Below are positions 22,301-33,385 of a stretch of DNA of 64,000 bases, piece by piece (position 1 is the stretch's first letter; each line of letters starts with the position of its first letter). A model generated the notes under the pieces. It was given only the letters and a program-made list of their open reading frames with translations, made no database searches and had not been told where the DNA came from. A program made the position numbers and the translations under genes. This DNA is from Pterobdella sp. o SKG-2022 (lineage: Eukaryota > Annelida > Clitellata > Hirudinida > Piscicolidae): the NCBI GenBank assembly GCA_964035795.1, contig OZ038320.1:29753875-29817874 (forward strand). The letters are read 5' to 3'.

Positions 22301-25300
22301 ATCTGTACAGCATTGAAATAAAATCTGTATATATTTGTAGAAATAAGTTAGTATACTTGATAATGTGAGTTCAAAACGCTTTGTATTGTTCAGTTGATAA
22401 AAGTGTTTGATTTAAATTGCTTTCTTTTCAGGCTAATTTAGTTATTCATAAATAAAATTCTTCCAAAATTGTCTTACCGTGATTGGACTGAGTATGAATT
22501 AATTTTCGAATTTTTTAGTTCAGATAATACAGGTATTTTATAAAACACTGACAATATATAAAAAGCTAAAAGTTGATATATTGTTTTTTTCTATGTTTTC
22601 ATTGAAAGTTATTTAAAATTGAAAACCTTTAATTATGTTTATATACATAATTTAATTTAAAAAACATGTTTATTTTATTTATATAAAGACATAAAAATTT
22701 ATATTAATATTATATAAATATTTACTACTAGTAATATAAACTAATTCATTTTTAAACTAAAATAACAAAATTTTTGGTTTTTTCAATGTTTTCAACAACA
22801 GCTTATACATTATGTAACAATGATCATTGATAGAGCTCACAATTATGAAAAGCCAGAGTAAAACAATGAATGAATTGTTCGGTTTTAAAGGATTTTTAAT
22901 TGAAAAATACAATAAGTTTTACTCATATCACAAATTTTTTGTTTATTTGAGAAGAATTCTCCCCGGTTTGTGAAAGTTAAATAACTTCAAAAATTAATCA
23001 TTTTGAATTTAAGATTTCATAAAAGTATTCATCATTTTTAAGTTTTCAAATTAAAATAATTCCAAGGATAAGCATTCTTTTGCTAAAACGCAATTTTAAA
23101 AAGTTAAGATTGCGCCACCTGATATAAGCAGCACTATGTATGGAAATAACTTTAAAACTCACAAAATTATATTTGTAACTCAAACAGATGATTTTGCCTT
23201 AAAATACATTATAAAATATCACTATAAAAGCTTTGTACCATTATTCAATCATCCCCATCGTCGTCGTCATCATCTTCTTTCTCGTCATTTTATTTATATC
23301 TGGCATTTTTATTTCAAAAGCCTGACTAATTTTAACTTTTAAAATCTTTTGAAGCGTATTATATTCACTCATTATTTTTTCAAAAAACGTGATTTTAAAA
23401 AATCGAAAACGTAAACCAAACGGAAACTACAACTCTATCAAAACATAAAATAAAACGTGTTTACATAATGGATTTTTATAACTACCTACCTAATCAAAAG
23501 AATCACATAAAATATATTTACCTCTTAAATAAGATATTAAATGTACATAAGGATTTAATAAAAACGTTCAAAGATTATGAGTGAAATGAATGAATCTTGA
23601 GATACAAATTCTCTACATGAACTCCACTTACTTCGGGTAGATGGATTGAAAAAGAGGGCTTTGTAGTAAAGCCAATGGGATTTGTACTTTGGGTAATTTC
23701 TCGTGTAGTGAAACGGCAGAATCTAACGAAGTTATCCTAGATGAAATGTTTAGAATGAGGATGATGAAAATGGAATATTAATTAAATAAACGAATAATTA
23801 TGACCTAAAAAGCTTTCAATTATGGAAATAGAAGCAAATTACAAATAATAATTGAAATAAATTAACTATAATAATAATGATGATAATGGGAAGAATACGA
23901 ATTTATACTAGCAAAATAATTGAATAAAAATAATGAAATAACGGTAATAAAAATAAAATTTCAAAAAAATAAAAATTTTTTTTGTGTTAAAGATTACCTG
24001 AACAAAACTGGTGAATTTTATAAAAACCTATTTGATATTACTGACGTAATTCCTACGTCATTAGAATAAATGCAGATTGATTAATTTAGAATGTTAATTA
24101 TTCATAGTTAACATCTGGTATGACGTTGATATGATGGTAGCAAAAAAGAAACTGGTTTCATTGAAAGAAAGACAAGAACAAAGCTATCTGTGCCCTACAA
24201 AATATCTGTAACAGCAAAAAGNNNNNNNNNNNNNNNNNNNNNNNNNNNNNNNNNNNNNNNNNNNNNNNNNNNNNNNNNNNNNNNNNNNNNNNNNNNNNNN
24301 NNNNNNNNNNNNNNNNNNNNNNNNNNNNNNNNNNNNNNNNNNNNNNNNNNNNNNNNNNNNNNNNNNNNNNNNNNNNNNNNNNNNNNNNNNNNNNNNNNNN
24401 NNNNNNNNNNNNNNNNNNNNNTGTGTGTCTTTAACACAGATAAATACTAATAAAAATCGTAAAAATCTATATGATAACGCTTGCGTTTCAACTATGTTAA
24501 GCGCTAAATTATTCCAAAGTTTGATGTTTCTATGTGATAAGGACTGACTGGTTGACAAGGATGTTTTGGTCTAAGGCTGAGAAGTATATAGGACTGAGTT
24601 TGGGCCTCAAGAGCAGGTAGTTTTCAATGGCCGATGTCTTCAGCACAACCTTGTTATGATGTCGGGGATCATAATGAAAACAATAAAGAAAATTGATGAA
24701 ATGATAATAAAAATCAAAACAATAATTTAAAGAATGATGATGATATTAATTATTAAAAAAATAACAAGAAAAATAACAACAACAATAATAAAAATAATAC
24801 TGATCTACACTTACATTTTGATGGTGGGTGTTTGCTTCGTTAAACCTCACATCGGATTTTTTTTTAACTACCTCCATTTTTAAACTTTTCATCAACTTTA
24901 ACAATTTTTCTTTATTTTTTACATTTTCACTTTTCTCTATCAATGAAATCATTGTTTCTATAACGTTTTCAAACACTTCAGTGATCTGTAAGTTCAGTAT
25001 ATTGTGGAAGCATAAAAGTATAAATTAGATTGGATTAATTTTTTTCCTCGAAATAGCATATCCAAAAACGAAAATAATAAACTTGGAAAAACAATTTAAA
25101 TAGTTATAAAAATAGAAATTGCTGAGAAATTTGCTTAAAAGCTCGTTTTTGTTTTGAATTTTCATCCATTCATTAGATCTGAAAGGCTTGGTTAGATTTA
25201 CACACTACCCAAAAAAGCGTAGAACATTAGTAAAAGATGTGAGCATGATGTTAAAACTAACTTCTTGTATATCTTGCTTGCTTATGTCTTTTTTGTAAGC

Positions 25301-27917
25301 GTATAAGTTACCAATGGATGAAGGAAAAACCTCTTTGGTTGCTTCTAAGCAGTTATTTATGGCTTTATCGGCGTCTGTGGTTACAGCACTGAAGTATTGA
25401 GAAAACTCCAATGGAAGGAAGGCTGAGATTTTCATGATAAACAACCACATTGCAAAGTCGATCTTGCTTCTGTGGTGTTTTGATTTAAATAAAATGTATG
25501 TAACGGAATTGATACTTCAACTATAGAAATCAAAGAACTTTTCTGAAGTTTGGGCTAGCACGTCGCCAAGATTACGGAAGTAGTAAACGTTTTTGAGCAA
25601 AACTTTTTCTGACAAGCTAAAGTTTCTACCAAAGATCTCGGAGAACAAATATATGAAATTAAACTGAAACAAAATTATATGAGAATTGAAAAGTTGATTG
25701 GTGATAATTAAGTATGTAGGAAGAATGTTCCAACCTGGTCCTTGAGCATAGCCTGCAAGTTATCCATCGAAACAACTTGCTCGTTGTTTTTTATTGGGGA
25801 ATCATTTGAAAAATTATAAGTAATCTGGAAAAATTTTATGGCGAAATTGATAATCAAACAACCTTATTTGAATGGACATTAAATTTTGTGAATAATATTC
25901 TATATTTCCAAAGAGTTTGTACAGTTTTAAAAAAATGTAGTTGAAAAAACTGTTTCAAAAGAATTAATTTACTTTGTATTTATTGCTAGTTTAATTTTGG
26001 GATTTTTGAAAATGAAACTTCAAAAAAATGTTCCATGAAACCAGATGATTTATAATATGAGCTTCAGTAAAAATTTGTATTTAACACCTCAAAAAGCTTT
26101 TTTTCCAAAGCCCATAGTTTTTCGGCCCAATCTTTTTCTTTCACTCCTTTTTCTAGCAAAAGGGCTGCGTTAGTAACTTTTTGAATGTAAGAAGCTTTAT
26201 TAGTTTTGAACATTTTTTTAACTTCTTGTTTTGTACCCTTTTGAGTTGTGTCACCCAGATCCAACTTTTGAAAAATCGTTTTTTTTAGTAAAGTTATCAA
26301 TGCATGGAAATCGTTTAAAAAAATAAGTGATTTTTCATAGTAAAAATATTCACTGAAATAAGGTTTTTGTTATACTCTTTTGAATACACCAGGCTGACTT
26401 TGACAAATGGATTTACCCCGTATAAAATTAACTTTCCCACATCCTGAAAAAAAATATAAATCAAATTGTGATATGGTTGTGCTATGGAACTTACTGTTTC
26501 TAGAGACAAACTTTTTGGAGGAGGTTCGTATGTTGTGGGCCATTCTATCATACTGTTGAAAAACTATATAAAAGTTTTCCTTTATTTAAAACATAGTAAT
26601 CTACTGAATTGATGAAATTTTACAAATCTTTTTTCTAACAACCTAAAAACTAAATATTAAACGAACTTCTCGGAAATCTTTGATAAGATCTGTTTTTGTT
26701 GTCGACACAAATTCCAAGTTTTTTTTACAAATACCGTAAAAGTTTGCTGCTTTGTTTATTGCTGACATATTTAATTTTCTTATGTCATTTGTGTCTTCTA
26801 GCATCTGAAATAATTAAATACTCTTCAAATTTTGTTGATTAACTTGGTCGTTGCACAATAAATTTTCAAGTAACTCATTAAATATAAGAAGTTAAACCAA
26901 AATCAAATAAAAAGAGATATTTAAAACAGACCCTTTTGAGCTGCACAGAGGCCCACTTGGCTAATCTAGTGGTAGGGGTCCAATCTTCAGAGATGAAGCT
27001 TGATGGGTCGGACGGAGACTCAGGAAGCTCGAGATTGTAGTTGTCACAAGAATACTCATAAAAGTTTTCACACGGGTTTTTCATGAAATTCAAGCTGTTA
27101 AGTATGCTTTTAGATTTAACTTTGCACAATTGGTCTTCACACACGTACGATGTGTTCTCTTGTGTAGAATTCAACGTTTCAAAGTCAATTATAGTTAATA
27201 CATTGTTCTCTGAATCCCCCTGTATAGCCATTTTTTTAAAGTTTATTTTAGATTTTGAAACTAGTGTATAAATTAATGTAAAAAAAACAATAATATTTTT
27301 AAAAACTAAAAAAAATGAAAAAGTAAACTTTAAAATAAATATAATTTAGTATAAGAATATGAAAACTTTATAAAATGAAAAACCCACTTGTTCCGTGAAA
27401 GATATATAAACGCCCAAAGCAAGTAGTATAAAAATGATGATCGACAAAATGATGAAAAGAATTATCTTGATATGTCGACGAAGATAAAACTTGAGCATTT
27501 GAATGCAGTTCGTGCACGGTTGATTGCTTTGTAAGACTACAAACAGAGTGAATTTTCTTCAACTTATCATTTCTTCAAATAATTCATTACCTATGAACTT
27601 ATAATTTTAAATATACAGATTAAATTTATTTTAAAATCTCAATTCAAAATTATTGTCTTTTCTCCATTATCTGTTTAACACTACATACCTTGAATACTAA
27701 AATTTGAGCTGAAACTTAGGTTCTCCCACAAACGATTTTCATAAGTTGTTCTTTCATTTCTTGTTCTTTTAACTGACCTCTGGCTTAAAGATTCTGGTCC
27801 AAATTCACTTTCCACTTCTTCCAGGTTGCCATAACTTTCCACAGTTTCCGAAGAACCTTTGACCATTTCGTAAGTTACTTTGAAAACTCGGCCTGTTGCA
27901 CTTTTTGACTTAATCAT
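19394..27917 (-). CDS. M13/neprilysin-family protein, probable pseudo-peptidase (HQxxH)
   Basis: Type II membrane protein of the neprilysin/ECE family. Exons (minus): 27917-27689, 27536-27388, 27219-26932, 26804-26667, 26563-26495, 26443-26354, 26264-26088, 25824-25735, 25663-25539, 25466-25262, 24985-24815, 23736-23632, 21919-21852, 21398-21340, 21013-20846, 20274-20195, 19532-19394. A cytosolic head leads to a membrane helix in exon 2 (IILFIILSIIIFILLALGVY). The M13_N start follows (YVCEDQLC, NPCENFYEYSCDNY). C-terminal landmarks are IPLALLQSPLFQSIYPK, LGSIMAHQIAH, TELLVDNTALRNAY, EQMFFINYAQ|TWC and EFSKAFNCP. The zinc motif is HQIAH (21868-21882): the catalytic Glu is Gln, the NAYY motif is gone and ENIADNGG reads ELLVDNTA, which keeps Glu and Asp. 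Phases agree except between exons 11 and 12, where the N gap hides at least one exon. The exon 9/10 junction and exon 14 are the least certain. Confidence 0.85.
24222..24421. other. Assembly gap (200 N)
   Basis: Exactly 200 N, a placeholder of unknown true size. It falls in the M13 gene intron region where exon phase shows coding sequence to be missing. Confidence 0.99.
24422..24670 (-). pseudogene. Possible LINE ORF C-terminal relic
   Basis: One minus-strand frame reads SLSHRNIKLWNNLALNIVE (about 24465-24550). That is the RxxxLWNxL pattern common at the C-terminus of LINE-encoded polyproteins. A second frame upstream is open but is broken from the first. There is no RT next to it, so it would be a 3' fragment inserted in the M13 intron and cut by the gap. 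Moderate to low confidence. Confidence 0.4.
24660..24800. repeat. AAT/AAAT-rich simple repeat
   Basis: Irregular run of aataat, aaataat and aacaat words immediately downstream of M13 exon 11. Degenerate microsatellite. Confidence 0.5.
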
Positions 27918-28817
27918 CAAGAAACTTAAATATTTGTATATAACATTAATTTTGAATTATTTTCTGTTTTGAAAAAGTTTCTTCTCGAGTAGCAATTTTT
28001 TTCCACTGTTGAATTAGTTATTGAAGTCTATTGTGTTTTCAAAGAGATTCTTCTTCATTTGAAACTTATTTTTCAATATTTTTCAAAAGAACAACCAGTA
28101 TTTATTTTGAAATTTTCTAATAGATTTTCATTAATATTTCCAATAATGATCAAAATCAAAAGTTTGTGTGCAGAGCAAACGTTAATCAAATTTGGATACT
28201 CCATATTTTGTTTTGTATATTATTTTTAGATTTTTAATCATTTGATGCATACATAATTGAAACTTCAAATCACAAAAAAATTTCGAAAAACAAAATTCTT
28301 TCAAATCTTACTTAAAAATACTTCAAAAGAATTTTTTATAAATAATTCCTCCTTAACTGAAAAAGAAAATTTCTAGAAAATAAGAAGTTGACAAATCTAG
28401 ACGATATAATTAAATTCTAATTACGAAACCATTCTATACAAGATATTGTTTTATACTCTATGTATATACTAATTAGCTAACACAAAAGGCACACAGGTAT
28501 AGCCCCATAGTATTCGAGAGAAAATTTAAAGCTCTTTACTATTTATTTATTGTCCTCTCAATGTTTAATATTCTGTGCATTAATATTAGATAAATTAATA
28601 TAAAAATCATTATTCACTGTGAAATAACTTCAAACTTTAAAGGAGTATTTTGAAATAAAAAACAAGTTTATTCAATAAAAGCACCGGATTTACCAAAAAT
28701 ACTAAATTCTTATTCTAAAACATACGAATTTGCTACAAAATTATTATTCATCATGTATATAAACAAAAATTTGATTCAAAACTTTAACGAGCTTTTTGTA
28801 AGACTAATAAATATTAT
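27918..28817. other. Non-coding, AT-rich, 5' side of the M13 gene
   Basis: No coding exon or clear TATA box for the minus-strand M13 gene was seen. The region has long A/T tracts only. Confidence 0.4.
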
Positions 28818-28992
28818 GGCCCGTATAGCTCAGAGGCAGAGCATTAGACTAATTATCTAAAATTACCGGGTTCAATCCCGCGTGGGCTGACAATTAGCAA
28901 CTACTCCCCAGTGTGTTTTCGCTACATTAAATTTTTAGCAAGCGCTTTGGTCTATAAGGAAAAGCGCTTTATAATTACCACATTACATTATT
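28818..28992 (+). mobile_element. tRNA-derived SINE, copy 1
   Basis: The head (28818-28890) folds like a tRNA: box A-like tagctcagaggcagagca, anticodon arm ttaga-ctaatta-tctaa (anticodon AAT) and T-arm ccgggttcaatcccg. The body follows: acaattagca, ttttcgctacattaaat, tagcaagcgctttg, gaaaagcgctttat, ending cattacatta. The anticodon arm and body are shared with copies at 51619, 54180, 57272 and 63221, so it is a SINE, not a lone tRNA gene. Confidence 0.8.
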
Positions 28993-30110
28993 GGTGCATG
29001 TTTGATAAAGTGTTTCAGTGTCACAAAAGGTTTTTTAATTATTGATAAATTTTAAAAATTCTTTTATTTAACAATATTTAATAGATTTTTTCTAAAACTT
29101 ATCTTACTTTATTGTCTAATATATTTAAAAATACCGTTTCAATTCATCATTATTTGATTTAAGGTTTTTTCGGTCTTCTATTTATTTGTTCTCTATATAT
29201 ACTAAATTATAAATTGTTCAACTAAAATTTTATTCTCCAGCAACTCATTCAATACTATCAGAGTTCATACCTAAAAATTAAAATCCAAATAAATTAATAA
29301 AACCAATATAAAATAACTAAAATTTATTGTTATAAAAATATATAACTAAAAAAAGCATTTTTAAATCATATCTATCGTCAAGTTTATTTCAAGTAAAGGG
29401 AGCTATATGCTTGCAGAATGGCAGCTTTTTTGCGCGTTGTGCACTCTTCATACAACTGGACATATAACCAATAGTTTATATTTTAAAATATTAAAAATGA
29501 TAGATAATCTTCACTGCAACATACAAAAATCTTTATATTTATATAATGATTATTGATGTATGGGAGAATTTATAATAGGTGGATTTTTCAATGAAAGTTC
29601 CCTTATTTGATACATTCATACGCTCAAGGGACATTTGGTAGAATTATTTTAAGATAAAAATTTTCTAACTACAGCAAATTTATTTTGAATAAGTACGTTT
29701 TATAAGAAGGTTTTTGGAAAATACTTATTCGTATCTCTAGTTAAAAGGTTAGTTTTTATTTTTTGATTTTTAAGCTATAAAATTAAATAAATTTTGAAAA
29801 TTTTTGTAACTTTTATTTAAATCTTCAAGGATAATCTCATAATACCAGATAAATTCTATTATTAACTATAAAAAATATCTGTGTGAATAAGTTTCAACAT
29901 ATGGAAAAGATAATTTCAAAAATATTTAAAAAATAAATTACCGTAATAGAATTTTAAAATGTTTTTATTTAAACTTTTTAAACCCTAATAAAACGTCGCC
30001 ACTTTGTTTAGAATTGAAAACTATCACTTACAGAAGAAAATTATTTTTATAAAATTTAGATTATAAATCATAACCATGCATAAAGATAACACACGACTCA
30101 AGATAAATCA
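28993..30110. other. Non-coding, AT-rich
   Basis: No gene or repeat recognised between the SINE and the TATA box of the next gene. Confidence 0.4.
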
Positions 30111-30111
30111 T

Positions 30112-30119
30112 TATATAAA
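30112..30119 (+). promoter_or_regulatory. TATA box of the secreted PLA2-like gene
   Basis: The word tatataaa lies about 85 bp before the first in-frame ATG (30199), with no other ATG opening a long frame between them. Confidence 0.5.
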
Positions 30120-30198
30120 AACATACTAAGACAGTTAACGATTGTAATTACAAGAACATAATAGCACATAATTGAAGAAATAAACTGAAGGACCTTAA

Positions 30199-32782
30199 AT
30201 GCTTGCAGCTGGTTTGAACATGTTCCACAGTGCAGTAGTAGCATTCAGACTTGTATGTGTAACAGGCCTCCTTCTTTCTCTCACTCTAAATGGCTTCGAT
30301 ATTGATAATTTACCTTCTGCTAAAAATAACTTAAAAAATCTTGATGAAGTGTACGATCTCTATCCTGATTATGAATACGAAAGTAATTTCAAAGCTTATC
30401 CTCATAGTAAAAGGTTTTATAAGGAACCTTATGAGTCTACAGCTCTTGGGAAGTCCGCCGTTACTTATTTGAAGAACTTTATCAATAACAAACAGCGGTT
30501 TTTAGATATTGATAAAAATGAATTTGGTGGAAAATTTGTAAGAAACTTTGTCTCAAAAGACCCTTTAAGTGATGATGATTTTGATAAAAATTTAGATCAA
30601 TTTTATGACGAGTTGCTGTTAAAGAATGACTTAAAAGGGTCAGCAAATAAGTTTAAAGGTTACGAGAATTCATACAAAATTAAAACTAAATTTGTTGAAG
30701 ATAATATCAATGGAGTTAAAGGAAAAGCTAAAGTAGACGAAGAAATAACACAAAAGACATACAACGGTAGCAAACCAGTTGTAAAAGTAGCTAAAGCTCA
30801 TGCTAGTGCTACTAAGGCAGGTAAGGACGATAAATGGAAAATTGAACCCGTTGAATCGGAGTATGAAATTGTTACTCCAAACTCAGATATCGAATCAAAA
30901 GGTGAAAATTCTAAAAAAAATGATAAAGATGCAAAAAATGGTGAAGCTGAATTAGAGCAAATTATGATGGGAGATGATTATGATTCCAAGGCTATTAATA
31001 ATTACTTTAAAGAACGTTTTGGGGAAAGCGATTTATTTTTGGATGGAAATAGAAAAAGTAACAAAAAACTTGCAAAAGAAAATTTTGTTGGTAAGAACCA
31101 AAAAATCAGAATGAAAAGAAATATTGTGAATAATGTGAAAAATAAAACTGTTGAAAAGTTAGACTTGAAAAAAATTGATGATGCAAGTCTTTTGAAAAAA
31201 TACATAGCATTGCAAGACGCTGAAAACAAAAGTCTAATGCGAGCTTTGAATTTAGCATCAGAAATAGAGTTTGAGCAGGATGAGAAGGGAGGAGATACAA
31301 TTTTGCAAAAAAAATTGTTGCAAGAGCAAATGAAACAAATGAGAAAAGCGTTGACTGACGAAAAAGCCCTCAGAGAAATTAAACAAATGTTTGAAGAAAA
31401 TATTAAATCTAAAAAAATGTCTAACAAGAAAAATTCTCTTAAGAATGATTTGAACAGAAATCAACTACCAGAGCATCTTTCAAAAAATAAAGATGAAAGT
31501 CACAAAAACAGGCAATTTTATATAGCCAACCAAAATGAATTTGAGAGAAGCAAGTATTTACAAAATGCATTAAATGATGACGATTTTATAGAAAAAAGAA
31601 TTCAGTTTCTCGGAAAGCAAGCAGATGAAGAATCAAACGATGGTGAACAGTTTGAGTACAACGAGAATGTAGCTCCAATAAATCGACAAGACATCAGATA
31701 TGCGTCTAATAGAAATGTTATGAAACGGAATAGAGACGAAAATGTCATGAACGCTTTTGCATTGCAAAAATTTAGAGAATATCTTAGAAGCCAAGGTAGA
31801 GATAGGTTTGAAGTTGATAGGAATAGGGCCAGAGACAATGTTGCTGTGGATTATATTCTAAAGAATGAAGAGGATGAAGAACCTGAGGATTATAAAAACG
31901 TTATTGGTATGTGAATAAATACTATTATTTCCATTATGAATTAAATTTTTTTTATTTTTTAGATTAATTTTATTCTTATTTGCATATTTACAAAAAAATT
32001 AATCTACAGATTATTCTGCTTATCCTTCTAATAAAGTCAAGAGAAATAGAGGTAAATTTTAAATTTGAAAAAAATAAAGACATACTTAGATAAAATTTTT
32101 AGCGCAATTAATATTAAGCGTAAAAATTCAAAAAAAATGTACACTTACATTTAGTTGTGGTATAAACACTATTATAGAGAAACAGAAGCATATGAAAAGT
32201 TTATTCAAAAACTATTAAGACTTCATTATATTACTAGAAGCTAGGTGCCCAGAAATTGATGAGTTCACAGACAACTGTTTGAAACCCCGTGAGAAAGGTC
32301 TGATCTTAGACAGAGAGGCAATCATACTATGTGATTGGCACACATTATGCTACCAATGTGTAAGCAGTGTTTTTTGATTATATAGAAATTAAAAAAAAAT
32401 ATTATGTTTTCAATTTATTTAAAAAACTCAAAAAATTTAAGTAGAAAATTTAACTAGGTTTTTAGAGAAAATTTCATATTTCAGTATATGGTAGAAACTG
32501 ATTGGTTCATAAATGAATAGATTCATTTTTCAAACTTATATAATTAATTAATATTTAAAATAAAATCTTCAGGGTTATACACTGGGTATAAAAAAAAGAC
32601 AATGTGACGCCATTTACTATGAGAAATCCAGAGATTCTTGTTATGGGCATAAAAGGTGCAATGAACAAATAAATCTCCTATATAAAATCATGGGGGATGA
32701 ACATTCCTATGAATACAGCTTCAATGGAATCTGTTCTAAGTCTTGCATCAAAGATACATTGGATGGTAACTTCTTGAACTAA
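30199..32782 (+). CDS. Secreted Lys-rich precursor with C-terminal PLA2-like cysteine domain
   Basis: Four exons: 30199-31906, 32010-32051, 32238-32359, 32573-32782; phases agree; 693 residues. A signal peptide follows ATG 30199 or 30220 (hydrophobic run to SLTLNG). A roughly 550-residue, Lys/Asp/Glu/Asn-rich, low-complexity and probably helical region follows, with basic sites such as RMKRN and VMKRN. Exon 2 ends KVKRNR, a likely furin-type cleavage site just before the cysteine domain. That domain has ten Cys; its core LCDWHTLCYQCGYTLG then RQCD and DSC matches the C-x2-H-x2-C-Y-x-C-G framework of small secreted PLA2-like proteins. The Asp that normally follows the catalytic His is Thr, so catalytic activity is doubtful. 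Exon 3 has tandem acceptors (tagaag) differing by one codon. AATAAA is at 32987. The family match is inferred from the cysteine pattern only; the long N-terminal part is unrecognised. Confidence 0.75.
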
Positions 32783-33385
32783 CTAGATGGGACTTCATCT
32801 ATATAATAATCAAATTTATTTATTGTCAGTGTTGGTTGATGATAAACTCTGAAGAGAAACTTTTGAAACAGAATATCTGCTTTTTGAAGACATTAAGGAA
32901 ATTGATATTTATATATATCTGTGTGAAAAACTACATATTTAAGCTAACTACATAGTCAATGATTATGACTAGTGCTAAGTATTAACAATAAAGCTGCATA
33001 TTTGATTTTTATTCTGTTTATAAAATTTAAAGAAAATAATGACAAAAAATAATTTAAAAATTAATAAATTGAGGATAATATAAATAAGTTAATTTATTAA
33101 AAAAATTTAAAGATTTCAAATATTATTTGAACAAACTCTGCCATTCAAGTAAAGAGAAGTAATTTATTTTGGTTTTAAAAGTTCAACTATTAAAAATATA
33201 CTAAATACAATTCTTCCAACAATCATTAATCCAATATAGAAAAATATAGCTTTTAATTTATTAATTCAACTCACAACAAACCAAAAAATACTTTAAACAA
33301 TAATTATTAGTTCATATAGCTTTATGCTTAAATCAATTGAAAAAGAGTTTAAAAATTTTTTCAACTTTTCACGTTGCTTTTCACA
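32783..33385. other. Convergent 3' flanks
   Basis: Space between the tail-to-tail PLA2-like gene and the Shaw channel gene. It contains the plus-strand poly(A) signal at 32987-32992; nothing else recognised. Confidence 0.4.

Noticed and set aside
24184..24558. ORFs spanning the N gap
   Set aside because: Mostly X residues; only the short LINE-like end outside the gap is informative.
27368..27562. Minus-strand ORF in a different frame of M13 exon 2
   Set aside because: The in-phase frame encodes the membrane helix; this one is out of frame.
28818..28890. Functional tRNA-Ile(AAT) gene
   Set aside because: The same head is followed by the same non-tRNA body at other loci, so it is a SINE. The copies carry mismatches in stems.
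31002..31838. Minus-strand ORFs opposite the PLA2-like gene
   Set aside because: Phe/Leu/Ser-rich shadows of the Lys/Asn/Glu-rich coding strand; no domains.
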